Positions 25,614-34,717 of a DNA stretch of 41,201 nucleotides are shown here, in pieces. Location of the stretch: the NCBI RefSeq assembly GCF_900143065.1, contig NZ_FRCX01000023.1:1-41201 (forward strand), given 5' to 3'. The DNA comes from Duganella sacchari. Lineage in GTDB: Bacteria; Pseudomonadota; Gammaproteobacteria; Burkholderiales; Burkholderiaceae_D. A program made the position numbers and the translations under genes. Each line of letters opens with the position of its first letter. The stretch's first letter is position 1. Under the pieces are notes generated by a model. It had not been told where the DNA came from and searched no databases. It saw only the letters and a program-made list of their open reading frames with translations.

Positions 25614-26816
25614 TTAGTCTTCGTGTCCGGCACTGCCTTTGCCCTGCTCAGCTTTGACCACGAAGCTATTGCTCGCGGCATACTGGCTTCCGGCAGACAG
25701 GCCCTCTACGATCTCAACGAGCTTGCCGTCGCTGTTACCAGTTTTGACGGGCTGGACTTTGAAACCTTTTTCGACTTTCACGAAGACCACGGATTTACCG
25801 TCGATGGTCTGCACTGCATCAGCAACGACAGCGACAGGAACTTTCTTCTCACCACGGGTCATGGCTGCATTGACGAACAAACCTGGGCGCCAAGCCATAT
25901 TCGGATTAGGGATGACAACGCGCGCTTTGGCGGTGCGGGTTTGCTCGCCTAGCAGATTGCCGACGTAGCTGACTTTTCCGGTGGCGGAGGTATCATTAGC
26001 TGCCGAAGTGATCGTGACGGTTTCACCTACGCGGACCAATTCCAGATCCTTTGGCGTCACCACAACTTCCACCCACACGCTAGACAGATTGGAGAGCAGG
26101 AAGACGTTGGCGTCTTCTTTAACAGCTTCTCCTTGTGCGATGTGCTTTTCCAGAATGACGCCATCGAACGGTGCACGCAGCACATAGCGGTTAAGCGCGC
26201 CCTCGGCTTCGCCTGCACCCAATGCGGCCAGCTTGGAGCGGGCGGTCTGGGCTTCGATCTCAGCTTCGCGCAGCGCAGTCTGCGCCTGGAGATAATCCTG
26301 TTCTGCAGAGATCTTGTCTTCCCACAGTTTCTTCTCGCGCTGGTACGTGGTCTGTGCCAGGCCCAGTCGTTTTTGCGCTGCGAGAGACGCGCTACGCAGG
26401 TCTGCCAAGGCAGGGCTGGAAATCACTGCCAGAACCTGGCCTTTCTTGACGCTTTGGCCAAGATCAGCGGCAACCGACTCAGCCACGCCAGGTGTACGCG
26501 GTACGATGTGCGCGGTGAGATCTTCGTTGAAGCGTACCTCACCCGGCAACTGAATCACGTTGCCCATCGTGGCCGCCTCGGCTTTCGCGATCGTCACACC
26601 TGCAGTCTGAATCTGCTTTGCGTTCATCAGGACCACGCCTTCTTCGCCGGCGTGATCGCCGCCTTCCTTCTTCGCGGTTTCTTCTGCGTGCGGTGCTTCA
26701 GCAGCACCACCGCCACTGTCCTTTTTCCATAACAGGATGGTCGCACCCAGTACGGCGCCAATCAGCACAATGATCAGTGCAGTTTTTTGAGATTTTTTAT
26801 CAGTATTGAACATCAT
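25614..26816 (-). CDS. czcB: CzcB periplasmic adaptor protein
   Basis: A 400-residue membrane fusion protein. An N-terminal membrane anchor (TALIIVLIGAVLGATILLW) is followed by a segment with His and acidic residues (HAEETAKKEGGDHAGEEG) that may bind metal, as in CzcB-type adaptors. Next come a biotinyl/lipoyl-like domain, a coiled-coil hairpin (about 140-200, with RLGLAQTTYQREKKLW) and beta-barrel domains with PFDGVILEKHIAQGEAV. It joins CzcA to CzcC. Its start ATGATG overlaps the czcC stop, so the two are coupled. Confidence 0.95.
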   Translation of the reverse strand: MMFNTDKKSQKTALIIVLIGAVLGATILLWKKDSGGGAAEAPHAEETAKKEGGDHAGEEGVVLMNAKQIQTAGVTIAKAEAATMGNVIQLPGEVRFNEDLTAHIVPRTPGVAESVAADLGQSVKKGQVLAVISSPALADLRSASLAAQKRLGLAQTTYQREKKLWEDKISAEQDYLQAQTALREAEIEAQTARSKLAALGAGEAEGALNRYVLRAPFDGVILEKHIAQGEAVKEDANVFLLSNLSSVWVEVVVTPKDLELVRVGETVTITSAANDTSATGKVSYVGNLLGEQTRTAKARVVIPNPNMAWRPGLFVNAAMTRGEKKVPVAVVADAVQTIDGKSVVFVKVEKGFKVQPVKTGNSDGKLVEIVEGLSAGSQYAASNSFVVKAEQGKGSAGHED

Positions 26817-28132
26817 TTTGCATTCCTGTCAGTCGTGTAGTTGCCAACGTTGGGTTCTACGGCGATGAAACGTTCCAGATCGGCGAGAGAGCGATAGCGG
26901 GCGGAGAGTGCGCTCAGATATTGAGCGCGGCTTTGGAATAAAGTGCGCTGAGCATCGAGCACGTCAATAAATCCAAACTTGCCCAGTTCAAAGCCAGTGA
27001 CGGCCGCGTTGAACGCGCTTTGTGCGGCCGGCAGGATCTCGTTGCGCATGCTCTCAATCTGCTCCTGTGCCACGGACGCCCGTTGGTGAGCATCTGCCAA
27101 AGCTTGGGATGCATTCAGATACTCAATCTCTGCATCGGTCTTCGCCTTATCAACACGACGCAGTGCGGACAGAAGGTTGCCCTGGTTACGGTTAAAGAAC
27201 GGCAGCGGTATCGCGACACCTACAACCGTCTGAGAGACGTTGGTCTGGAAGTCCTTCTTTTTCCCCAGCGTGAGGGTCAGGTCAGGAACGCGATCTGCCT
27301 TCGCCAGATTAACACCCGCCTCTTCGCGAGCAATCTGCATGCGTGCACGTTGCATCTGTGGCGATGCATCCAGGCGAGACTGTAGTTCAGGCAATGCAGG
27401 AATGACTGCCAGGTTGATGTCTGGCGTCACCAAGGAACGCGCTTCAGGCTGCGTACTACCCCAGAATGCAGCCAGGCGGCGCCGTGCCAATGCAGCGTCG
27501 GCGACTGCTTGCGACAACTCCAGACGCGCACTGGCTTCAGCCACGCTCGATCGGGTTTGCTCCAGAGGCGAGATTTTGCCGGCCGCCACACGGCGCCCAG
27601 CGGCGTTGGTAGCCTTTCCTGCCAGGCTGAGAGACTCCTTTGCCAACGTGACGTGCTCTTGCGCCGTAAGGGCCTCTAAATAGGCCGCAGTGACGTTCGC
27701 GCGCAGCTCTGCTGCAGCGACGTCCACATCTCCGCGCGCCAGCGCCTGATCTTGTTCTGCCAGTTTGATACGGGCACCGCGTTTTCCGCCCATCTCAATG
27801 GGCTGGCTTAACTGGTAGGTATCAGTACGATTGCTGCGGGAGGAAGTACCTTCGCGCAGCAGCGCCAGTTCAGGATTGGGGCGCACGCCGGCTTGGACGC
27901 GCGCGCCTTCGGCGATCGCAACGCTCTGTGCGGCCGAACGCAGTTCTGGGCTGGTCGACAGGGTCATTGCGATGGCCTGTTCCAGCGTCAGCGGTGCGGA
28001 ATTTGTATTTGCTGCAGGTGCCACTTCACCAATCGTGAAGGCAGCGCTCTGTTGCCCAGCAGCCTGGGTACTAAAGGGGATGAGCTGTGCCAATAGGACA
28101 GCCGCTCCCAAAACCAAATGTCGGGATTGCAT
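26813..28132 (-). CDS. czcC: CzcC outer-membrane efflux channel
   Basis: A 439-residue TolC-type protein with a signal peptide (RHLVLGAAVLLAQLIPFSTQAAG). Two outer-membrane efflux repeats follow: LTLEQAIAMTLSTSPELRSAAQ starts the first, and the second half contains VVGVAIPLPFFNRNQGNL and a closing YLSALSARYRSLADLERF. It forms the outer-membrane exit for CzcBA. It lies 111 bases after czcI and overlaps czcB by four bases. Confidence 0.94.
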   Translation of the reverse strand: MQSRHLVLGAAVLLAQLIPFSTQAAGQQSAAFTIGEVAPAANTNSAPLTLEQAIAMTLSTSPELRSAAQSVAIAEGARVQAGVRPNPELALLREGTSSRSNRTDTYQLSQPIEMGGKRGARIKLAEQDQALARGDVDVAAAELRANVTAAYLEALTAQEHVTLAKESLSLAGKATNAAGRRVAAGKISPLEQTRSSVAEASARLELSQAVADAALARRRLAAFWGSTQPEARSLVTPDINLAVIPALPELQSRLDASPQMQRARMQIAREEAGVNLAKADRVPDLTLTLGKKKDFQTNVSQTVVGVAIPLPFFNRNQGNLLSALRRVDKAKTDAEIEYLNASQALADAHQRASVAQEQIESMRNEILPAAQSAFNAAVTGFELGKFGFIDVLDAQRTLFQSRAQYLSALSARYRSLADLERFIAVEPNVGNYTTDRNAK

Positions 28133-28243
28133 GGATAACTCCGAAAATTAAAGACGAAGAAATCCGGCGGCGTGCAGCAACCTCCGCCTATTTTCAGGCG
28201 TAAGTCACACTTCTAGAGAGACGAACGAATACAACCGCCGGAG

Positions 28244-28603
28244 TTAAGCGGCGACTGCCCACTGAGGGCGTTCTGGAGGAGCGGTGTAAAACGAGGAGAG
28301 GATGATTTCGGTGGACACTGGAGCAGCTTCAGCGATCTGAGGATGCGAGATGCCGTCAAAGCTATCAAGCGACAAGGTGCCGTGTGCACACGAGGCGCAA
28401 TGAGAATGCGCCGACGACTTCTTTGCGTCCGTCGGCTTTTCTTTCAGAATCGAAGCGACGTTGTCCGAAGGATTGGTATCGGGATGATGGCCCCAGTGAT
28501 TTGCAGCTTTACCCGTCTCATGCGTGCAATAGACTGCCACCACGCTCCAGCTAAACTGCAGCGCGAGTAGAGTAATCAGCATGATGAGAGTTCGACGGAC
28601 CAT
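28244..28603 (-). CDS. czcI: CzcI-like periplasmic protein
   Basis: A 119-residue exported protein with a signal-like start (LIMLITLLALQFSWSVVA) and the CzcI pattern: YCTHETGKAANHWGHHPD, a HSHCASCAHG cysteine-histidine cluster and a C-terminal PPERPQW. CzcI is described as affecting expression of the Cupriavidus czc operon and has a metal-binding look. It stands at the head of czcCBA, the normal position, 111 bases before czcC. Confidence 0.85.
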   Translation of the reverse strand: MVRRTLIMLITLLALQFSWSVVAVYCTHETGKAANHWGHHPDTNPSDNVASILKEKPTDAKKSSAHSHCASCAHGTLSLDSFDGISHPQIAEAAPVSTEIILSSFYTAPPERPQWAVAA

Positions 28604-28730
28604 GCGGCGAGTATATCACGATGAATGCATTTGCATTTCTGTTGCGCTCGAATTTTTTTCTTAATCCAACAGTCTCTGTTTGCAAGTGATCTCTCAGACA
28701 GCTTGTATCTAAAGGCAATCTTGCAATTAC

Positions 28731-28769
28731 GTGATGATGCCACTCCTGTTTTGGAGGTGTCATCATCAC
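28731..28769 (-). terminator. Hairpin just after the P1B-4 ATPase gene
   Basis: Arms 28731-28746 and 28753-28769 form a long stem (GTGATGATG pairs fully with CATCATCAC, then CACTCC with GGAG/GTG and one or two mismatches). It lies five bases beyond the ATPase stop on the minus strand. There is no strong T-run, so termination is plausible but not proven; it separates the ATPase gene from czcICBA. Confidence 0.55.
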
Positions 28770-28774
28770 CGCTT

Positions 28775-30799
28775 TTACGCGCTGGCTTTGTCCTTAAATG
28801 CGAGCAGCCTCAGCGCATTGACCACCACAATGATCGTTGAACCTTCATGGAAGAGTACGGCAGTGCCGATGTTCAAGCCGAAGATCGTCGCCGGGATTAG
28901 CACGGCGACCACACCCAGGCTCACCCAAAGGTTTTGCTTGATGATTCCGCTCGTCTGGCGTGAAAGGCCAACGACGAACGGTAGCTGCGATAGATCATCG
29001 CCCATCAGCGCTACGTCGGCCGCTTCCAACGCGACGTCCGAACCCGCGGCTCCCATCGCGATGCCTACGGTCGAATTAGCCATCGCAGGCGCGTCATTGA
29101 CGCCGTCGCCGACCATCGCGACCTTGCCGTGTGCTTCGCGCAAGCGCTTAATCTCGCCGACCTTCTGGTCCGGCATCAAATCGCCGCGCGCTTCAGTAAG
29201 TCCCACCGTGCGCGCAACCGAGTCTGCAACTTTCTGGTTGTCGCCAGAAATCATAATGAGCCGTTCGATACCCAGTGCGCGCAATTTAGTCATCACCTCG
29301 CCGGCTACTTCACGAGGTGTATCCATGACGCCAATCACGCCAAGGTAACGGCTGCCTTTAAACACGATCATGGTAGTACGACCGTCGCCGACCAGTTTCT
29401 CATTGGCGCTGGCCAGCGCTTCCGGCACCGCACCGACGGAGAGTTCCGTGAACAGAATCGGCTTGGCTACATAGACTTTTTCACCACCGACATCTGCCTC
29501 GATACCGCGGCCCGTGATGCTCTTCACGTCATTGGCAGAAATCTGCTGCAGCTTGTCACCTAAGCGTTCGCGCGCGCCTGCCACCAATGACGAAGCAAGC
29601 GGATGGTCGCTGTGAGATTCAACCGCAAGTACGACACTGAGTAGCTCTGCTTCATCTGCACCAGGCGCCGTCACAACGTCCGTCATTTTCGGTTTGCCCT
29701 CAGTGAGCGTTCCTGTTTTGTCAAAGGCGATAGAGGTGAGAGTCCCGAGGTTCTCAAGCGGCCCGCCTCCTTTGACCAGCACCCCGCTGCGGCCGGCGCG
29801 CGCAACGCCAGAGAGCACGGCGCTTGGCACGGAGATCGCCAGCGCACACGGACTTGCAGCAACGAGCACGGCCATCGCACGGTAGAAGCTATCCGCAAAA
29901 GGTTCGTCGATTACGACGAAGGCGAACATCAGCAACACGACTAACCCTAATACCGCCGGCACAAATTTCTTCTCGAATTTATCAGTGAACTGCTGAGTCG
30001 GAGAACGCTGTGCCTCGGCTTCAGAAACCATCTGCACGACGCGTGCCATTGTCGACTGGGTGGCCAGGCGTGCAACCATGACCTCAATACTGCCGGCGCC
30101 GTTGATGGTGCCCGCAAATACGCGGTTGTTTGCAGGCGCCTTATCAAACGCGGCGATCGCAGCGCTTGCATCTGCCACGGGCTCTTTGTCGACGGGCACA
30201 CTCTCGCCAGTCACCGGCGCCTGATTAACGCTGGTTGTGCCCTTGGTTACGACGCCATCGGCCGGCAACCTCTCATTCGGCTTGACCAACACAACGTCGC
30301 CAGGCTGGAGGGATTCGACAGAAACCTCCTCAGTTTTGTCGCCTCGGCGAACGATCGCAGTTTCAGGTGCGAGCTTGGCCAGCGCTTCAATAGCGCGTCG
30401 TGCGCGCCCCATCGCGAAATGCTCCAGCGAATGGCCCAGGCTGAACAGGAACAGCAGCAATGCGCCTTCCCCCCATTTCCCCAAGGCGGCGGCGCCGGCT
30501 GCAGCTACAAGCATTAACGTATCGATCTCGAAGCGCTTCGCTCGCAAGTTATCGATTGCCTCTTTGAGCGTGAAGTAACCGCCGAAGACGTAGGCGGTGC
30601 AGTACAAGGCCGTGCTGAGCCAGTCCGGCCCCGCCTCGGACCTCTCGCACAGCCAACCCGCTAAAACTAAAGCGCCGGCGAGCAGCGCAAAAATCAGTTC
30701 CGTTTTTTCACCCAGCAGGCCGCCTTCGTGATCGTGCCCATCGTGGTTACCATCTGCTTCATTTTTCGCGTCGTGTTGATGCTTTTCGGACGTTGCCAT
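28775..30799 (-). CDS. czcP: P1B-4-type heavy-metal ATPase, CzcP-like
   Basis: A 674-residue P-type ATPase read from the ATG at 30799 (GGGAG upstream). The N-terminus has no CxxC metal-binding domain but a His/Asp-rich stretch (KHQHDAKNEADGNHDGHD). Landmarks are TGES (197-200), SPC in the metal-site helix (316-318), DKTGTLT with the phosphorylated Asp (360-366), GDGVNDAP, and HEGST in the last helix. SPC plus HEGST marks the P1B-4 group (Co/Zn), as in C. metallidurans CzcP. It pumps metal from cytoplasm to periplasm, where CzcCBA can take over. It is flanked by two CzcI-like genes. Confidence 0.92.
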   Translation of the reverse strand: MATSEKHQHDAKNEADGNHDGHDHEGGLLGEKTELIFALLAGALVLAGWLCERSEAGPDWLSTALYCTAYVFGGYFTLKEAIDNLRAKRFEIDTLMLVAAAGAAALGKWGEGALLLFLFSLGHSLEHFAMGRARRAIEALAKLAPETAIVRRGDKTEEVSVESLQPGDVVLVKPNERLPADGVVTKGTTSVNQAPVTGESVPVDKEPVADASAAIAAFDKAPANNRVFAGTINGAGSIEVMVARLATQSTMARVVQMVSEAEAQRSPTQQFTDKFEKKFVPAVLGLVVLLMFAFVVIDEPFADSFYRAMAVLVAASPCALAISVPSAVLSGVARAGRSGVLVKGGGPLENLGTLTSIAFDKTGTLTEGKPKMTDVVTAPGADEAELLSVVLAVESHSDHPLASSLVAGARERLGDKLQQISANDVKSITGRGIEADVGGEKVYVAKPILFTELSVGAVPEALASANEKLVGDGRTTMIVFKGSRYLGVIGVMDTPREVAGEVMTKLRALGIERLIMISGDNQKVADSVARTVGLTEARGDLMPDQKVGEIKRLREAHGKVAMVGDGVNDAPAMANSTVGIAMGAAGSDVALEAADVALMGDDLSQLPFVVGLSRQTSGIIKQNLWVSLGVVAVLIPATIFGLNIGTAVLFHEGSTIIVVVNALRLLAFKDKASA

Positions 30800-30877
30800 A
30801 CATACTCCCATTCCTCGCGTTGAATTCTCGTCCGACGACGCGCCTCGGCCCGGCGAACGATGCATGAAATTCTTTGG

Positions 30878-31234
30878 TCAGGCGGAATGCGCGCGGTCTG
30901 GCTCGCGCGGACCATCAGGGATATGGGAGGTATATGAATCGGGGGGAAGTTGCGGTAGCTTTGCCAAAGACAGCGAAAGCGATGGGGCACGATCTAGCTC
31001 AAGGAGCAATGCCAATACGCTAGTGTGGCAAGAACCACAGTCCGAGTGCAGCTTACTGAGCTTTGCCGTGTGTTTCGAATCAGGCTGATCCGTCTTACTT
31101 TGATGATGATGTGCATGATGTCCAAAGTGCGCAGCGACCGGACCGTTCTCATGCTGACAGTAATCGCCGGCCATTGCCCAAGATAATTGGAATGGCACCA
31201 GCACTAGCAGCATAATCAGTAGCACTTTTTTCAT
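30878..31234 (-). CDS. Second CzcI-like periplasmic protein
   Basis: The likely start at 31234 gives MKKVLLIMLLVLVPFQLSWA, a signal peptide very like CzcI; a TTG-started longer form has no support. The mature protein has DYCQHE, then HFGHHAHHHQ, and a DCGSCH cluster, all CzcI marks, but its C-terminus differs from the CzcI consensus and is Leu- and Pro-rich. It is about 118 residues long and lies 78 bases upstream of the CzcP-like ATPase, probably as the first gene of that unit. Role in metal sensing or binding is inferred. Confidence 0.8.
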   Translation of the reverse strand: MKKVLLIMLLVLVPFQLSWAMAGDYCQHENGPVAAHFGHHAHHHQSKTDQPDSKHTAKLSKLHSDCGSCHTSVLALLLELDRAPSLSLSLAKLPQLPPDSYTSHIPDGPREPDRAHSA

Positions 31235-31403
31235 GTCGAAAAGCTTAACATAAACTTCTTTTGGCACCTCATTCATTTGGAACGGCAACTGACTGAGAGA
31301 TAATGCTCTTTGGGGCGAATCGCTTCTTTATCTGAGCGGCTACCTACGGAAAATGGATACGATAGTTCTGACGTCCGGCCCGCCCACATCAGACATTGCG
31401 TTC

Positions 31404-31799
31404 TCAGCCTGAGAATCCCGCCTCTAAGGAGCTGATGTAGCGCAGAACGTCGCTTGTCCGGCCCTCCGATGCTAACTCGTGGCCCGTCTTGTAATCAAAG
31501 GGCTGGAGAGGTGCATTTTTGAACCAGAACAGCGCGCGCTCAACAGTTTGCGCAATTCCAGTGGCGGCGCCGGTAATCTGAAGGCTCTCGCGTAGATAAC
31601 GTTGAACGTTTTCGTCATTGGGTGTCTTGCGGAGCCTCTCCATCGAAACGTGCGCAGCACTAGCCAGGGCCTTCAGATCGAAGCTGAATACGCTTGCGAA
31701 GCGCCCGGGGGATATTGCCCCATCCTCATCACGAAGAAATAAATGAAGCTGCTCGAAATCCTGTCCAAAGACAGGGACCGGTTCAGTATGACCGCTCAT
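31404..31799 (-). CDS. MbcA/ParS/Xre-type antitoxin, orphan
   Basis: A 131-residue protein with the DUF2384 toxin-binding C-terminus: ALFWFKNAPLQPFDYKTG, HELASEGRTSDVLRYISSLEAG (89-129). The middle is helical and HTH-like (SFDLKALASAAHVSMERLRK). GGAGG precedes the ATG. Such antitoxins normally pair with a RES-domain toxin in the next gene, but no RES gene is seen on either side: downstream is 170 bases without a gene, upstream an unrelated protein. It may act as a stray regulator or have lost its toxin. Confidence 0.75.
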   Translation of the reverse strand: MSGHTEPVPVFGQDFEQLHLFLRDEDGAISPGRFASVFSFDLKALASAAHVSMERLRKTPNDENVQRYLRESLQITGAATGIAQTVERALFWFKNAPLQPFDYKTGHELASEGRTSDVLRYISSLEAGFSG

Positions 31800-31992
31800 A
31801 GTTCGCCTCCGCAGATCGTCGGTTTTGCCCCACTCCAGTATGACCAGATTTTACCCCTGTAATGGAGACAACTTTTCCATCTTGTGTCACATGCCTAAGT
31901 TCAGTACTTACAAATGCTTGCCCAACATGGGCGAAAGTGGTTTTTCTTGGGTAGAAGTATATTGCCCTCCGGTTCAGTTCGATATGGCAACT

Positions 31993-32655
31993 CTATTGAG
32001 GGGTAAATTGCGCTTCTTTGGGAACTGGCCATTTCAGCATCGCTGCCGTTCGATGCACGACCCACTTCATTTCTTCATCTGCCCCCCATCCAGTTCTGAA
32101 CAGACGCTGCAGGTACTGCTCTAATATGGCTTCTCGCGACAAGTGAGCATACTTACCTTTCTCTGTCTCTAAAGACCTTTCTGCGAGCTGACGGGCCAGG
32201 TCCTCGCAGACCTCCCAGCGATTTAGCACTTCTGGTGGACTCGCTCCTGGTTGGTAGTACCGCCCGCCGAACTCGACGAGCGCCAATTTGGGTTGCGCGC
32301 CAGCGAGTGATGAATGGGCAGCTACAATGGGAAAATCAGCTGGCACCAAAGCCCGCCGCAACTCGACCTCCAATGTTGCCAGTCTTGGACACTGAACCCG
32401 TTTTGCCAAGGTCATTACAGCACCAACGAGGGCATCGGTTTCCGTTGAATCTTGCTCGGAAGCGCGATACGTCCTGATGATCAGTGTCGCCGGCGCCCGT
32501 TGCAAAAATTCTGACAGCGATTGATCAGTTGTAGCAGCCTGATCTTTTAAGTGCAGAGCAGCGGTCAGATCCTGTAGGGAAACAGGTTTGGACAAGCCAA
32601 GTGCGTTGATGTCTTGGCTCAGCGCTTGTTCTAGTGACGCCAACTTATCTTCCAT
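31993..32655 (-). CDS. Hypothetical protein upstream of the orphan antitoxin
   Basis: The start at 32655 follows GGGAG, giving 220 residues. The N-terminal half is helical; the second half has SSLAGAQPKLALVEFGGRYY, EVLNRWEVCEDLARQLAERS and ILEQYLQRLFRTGWGADEE, which look like conserved blocks. AGAQPK recalls the HipA core, but no HipA catalytic residues are present. It lies 66 bases downstream of the metallophosphoesterase and may form a unit with it. I do not recognise the family. Confidence 0.7.
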   Translation of the reverse strand: MEDKLASLEQALSQDINALGLSKPVSLQDLTAALHLKDQAATTDQSLSEFLQRAPATLIIRTYRASEQDSTETDALVGAVMTLAKRVQCPRLATLEVELRRALVPADFPIVAAHSSLAGAQPKLALVEFGGRYYQPGASPPEVLNRWEVCEDLARQLAERSLETEKGKYAHLSREAILEQYLQRLFRTGWGADEEMKWVVHRTAAMLKWPVPKEAQFTPQ

Positions 32656-32721
32656 AGCCACTCCCATGTAAAAATAATGACGATGAAACGGCGGCCCAAC
32701 GTGGGCTAAAAACCCTTGTTC

Positions 32722-33450
32722 TTACGTCTGCCCACCGCAAATAATTTCGCCGCTTATGCTCACGATGCCGCGAAAACCAACACCCCTCCACGGGCTAGCG
32801 GGATAGTCCAAAAACTCATGCAAATGACCGTGATAGGCATTTGCGACTCCCATACTGCTGGCAAGTTCACTGATGACATCGAATCCGCAGGGATGCATGC
32901 CTGGCGCCTCATGGGTAACCAAGATATCCGCCTTCAGCTGAGAAAGATGAACAACGTCAGCAGGGAAAATCGTTGACCGATGCCTAAGCGGCAATCCTCC
33001 TCTAAACAGATTGCCTTTACCTACCTTGCTCTTGTAAACATCACCGCTGAAAGACGGATCAAAAGATGCATTGCCGCGCGGGTACCAAGGCTTTCTGAAT
33101 ACGCCCCCCAGGCCGGCAATCCGGACACCACAAATGCTCATTACGGTGGCGTGTAGATTTACATAGCCGCTACCGGTTAGATGGTCCCAATTTTTCACGC
33201 AATCAGTATCGTGATTACCAGGGATGTACGCGATCTCGATTCCAGTTGGAAGGTCTCGCAATTCGTCTTGCAGCGGACTGCTACACTCAAGATCACCAAG
33301 GAATACAATACCGTCCGGGCGACGTGCGTGTACTGCATTCAGGATATGCGTGAACACACCGTGGCAATCACCAGCGAACCAGATTTCGGAGCACCTGAGG
33401 TTAGCTGCCCCAAAGCTGCTATCCGAGCTAGCGCACGACTCCCTATTCAT
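32722..33450 (-). CDS. Calcineurin-like metallophosphoesterase
   Basis: A 242-residue protein from the ATG at 33450 (GGAGG upstream). The dimetal motifs appear in order: FAGDCHG, FLGDLE, PGNHDTD, VTHEAPG and YHGHLHE. The second motif has GDLE where many members have GDxxD or GDxxDR. Cleavage of phosphodiesters or nucleotides is expected; substrate unknown. It has no signal peptide and lies 66 bases before the unknown gene that ends at 31993. Confidence 0.85.
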   Translation of the reverse strand: MNRESCASSDSSFGAANLRCSEIWFAGDCHGVFTHILNAVHARRPDGIVFLGDLECSSPLQDELRDLPTGIEIAYIPGNHDTDCVKNWDHLTGSGYVNLHATVMSICGVRIAGLGGVFRKPWYPRGNASFDPSFSGDVYKSKVGKGNLFRGGLPLRHRSTIFPADVVHLSQLKADILVTHEAPGMHPCGFDVISELASSMGVANAYHGHLHEFLDYPASPWRGVGFRGIVSISGEIICGGQT

Positions 33451-33520
33451 TGCCACCTCCATCGTTCAATTCCCTCACTTGAGATGCTGCAGACTATGCC
33501 TACAGCATCAAAGCAGGCAA

Positions 33521-34567
33521 TCAGTTTGCAGCAGTTGTGAATTTCCAGGACTTGGACACTGTCGCTCCATTGACCATCCCAGAGAACGAAACAGTATAAA
33601 TAGTATTGGCTAGCATACGTGTAACGGGCACGATAGTGACGGTGTATGCCGCCATACGATCATCTCGGGTCAGTTCAGGCCCAGATGTGGAAACCGAACC
33701 GTTGGTCGTATTGGCCAAAATACGAGCGGCAACTGGCTGACCGCCGGGCGGTGTAATGCTCAACTGCGAAATCGTAATTGAAGGTTTCGCGCCGGCGGCC
33801 ACAAAGGACTTGGTCTTGAAGTTTAGCGTCACTGGAGTACCTAATTCCTGATAATCCGGTAGAGGCGTAGGAGATTCGGCCTGGTTATAGAAAACGATAG
33901 GAACACCTGTTTGATCCGCATATGGATAAGTGCGAATAGTGCCATCGGCAGGAAGTTGTTCTGACTTCGATGTACCCATCGAGAAGTCTGCCACGCACAC
34001 AGTATATTTGCCGAATACTGGGTCATCCTTGGTGGTCAGCGCCGAAATGCCAATATCACGCATCCCAGAGAAAAGCACGCCAATGTGGTAGACACTATTT
34101 GCCCAACTTGCCACGCACCCGGCAAAATTGTCGGCTCCATTCGTGCCGAAGATTACCTCATCGACATACGCACTCGTGTACCCAGCAGCCTTGGCGCGCG
34201 CGGTCGCATCAACACCTGTGAATCCGCGTTTGCCTTCAGTCTCGCTATGCAGGCTCACAATGGTATTGATATCAAGGTAATTCCAGTGAGCCAGTGCAGC
34301 CTGATCAAGTGCCGTGTTCTGCGAGAGCAGTCCCGAGCCCAGCTTATCCCGGAGCGCATTAATCGCGTTGAAAACTGCGATGTTACCCGTACCAGCGGCG
34401 TAAGTCGGCGTGGCAACGGTGCTAACCAATTCATTCACATCAACAACCGGAGGTGTCACCACGGGCGGGGTGATGACTTGTTGACCTGGCGCTGAACCGC
34501 CACCGCCTCCTCCACAAGCAGTGAGAGTGAAGAGGAGAGACAGCGCCAGTTTGTTTCTATTTCCCAT
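33521..34567 (-). CDS. CAP/SCP-domain lipoprotein
   Basis: A 348-residue lipoprotein from the ATG at 34567: the signal LALSLLFTLTAC has the lipobox LTAC and is followed directly by six glycines, a flexible linker common in outer-membrane lipoproteins. A CAP domain follows, with NAINALRDKLGSG, LDQAALAHWNYLD, a SLHSETEG stretch, and a GCVASWANSVYHIGVLF block. The last 90 residues form an Ig-like or Big-type beta domain (NTIYTVSFSGMVNG). CAP proteins are secreted or surface proteins of varied function. It is transcribed divergently from the Xre gene, with a double operator between them. Confidence 0.85.
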   Translation of the reverse strand: MGNRNKLALSLLFTLTACGGGGGGSAPGQQVITPPVVTPPVVDVNELVSTVATPTYAAGTGNIAVFNAINALRDKLGSGLLSQNTALDQAALAHWNYLDINTIVSLHSETEGKRGFTGVDATARAKAAGYTSAYVDEVIFGTNGADNFAGCVASWANSVYHIGVLFSGMRDIGISALTTKDDPVFGKYTVCVADFSMGTSKSEQLPADGTIRTYPYADQTGVPIVFYNQAESPTPLPDYQELGTPVTLNFKTKSFVAAGAKPSITISQLSITPPGGQPVAARILANTTNGSVSTSGPELTRDDRMAAYTVTIVPVTRMLANTIYTVSFSGMVNGATVSKSWKFTTAAN

Positions 34568-34664
34568 GAATTTCCTTATCGGTGGTTTTGGTGGCATTCC
34601 AACATTGGGCTAATGAAATTCCTAATTGCCAAATTGAAACGAATTTATTGTAACCAAAAATCCT

Positions 34665-34699
34665 GAAATGGGATATCCCAAAGTGGGATATCCCATTTC
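34665..34699. promoter_or_regulatory. Two perfect palindromes, likely Xre operator
   Basis: TGGGATATCCCA occurs at 34669-34680 and again at 34684-34695, 15 bases centre to centre. The whole segment is also one perfect inverted repeat: 16-base arms 34665-34680 and 34684-34699 around AAG. It lies 19 bases before the Xre start and 98 bases from the CAP lipoprotein start. Tandem dimers of the Xre protein are the obvious ligand, giving autorepression and perhaps control of the lipoprotein gene. Confidence 0.8.
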
Positions 34700-34717
34700 G
34701 GAATTCAAACTAAGGAG

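Noticed and set aside
31993..32655. Possible HipA-like protein because of AGAQPK
   Set aside because: The protein is too short and lacks the HipA catalytic D/N loop and metal-binding aspartate.
31404..32655. A complete ParST/RES toxin-antitoxin pair
   Set aside because: The antitoxin half is present, but neither neighbour shows the RES-domain pattern.
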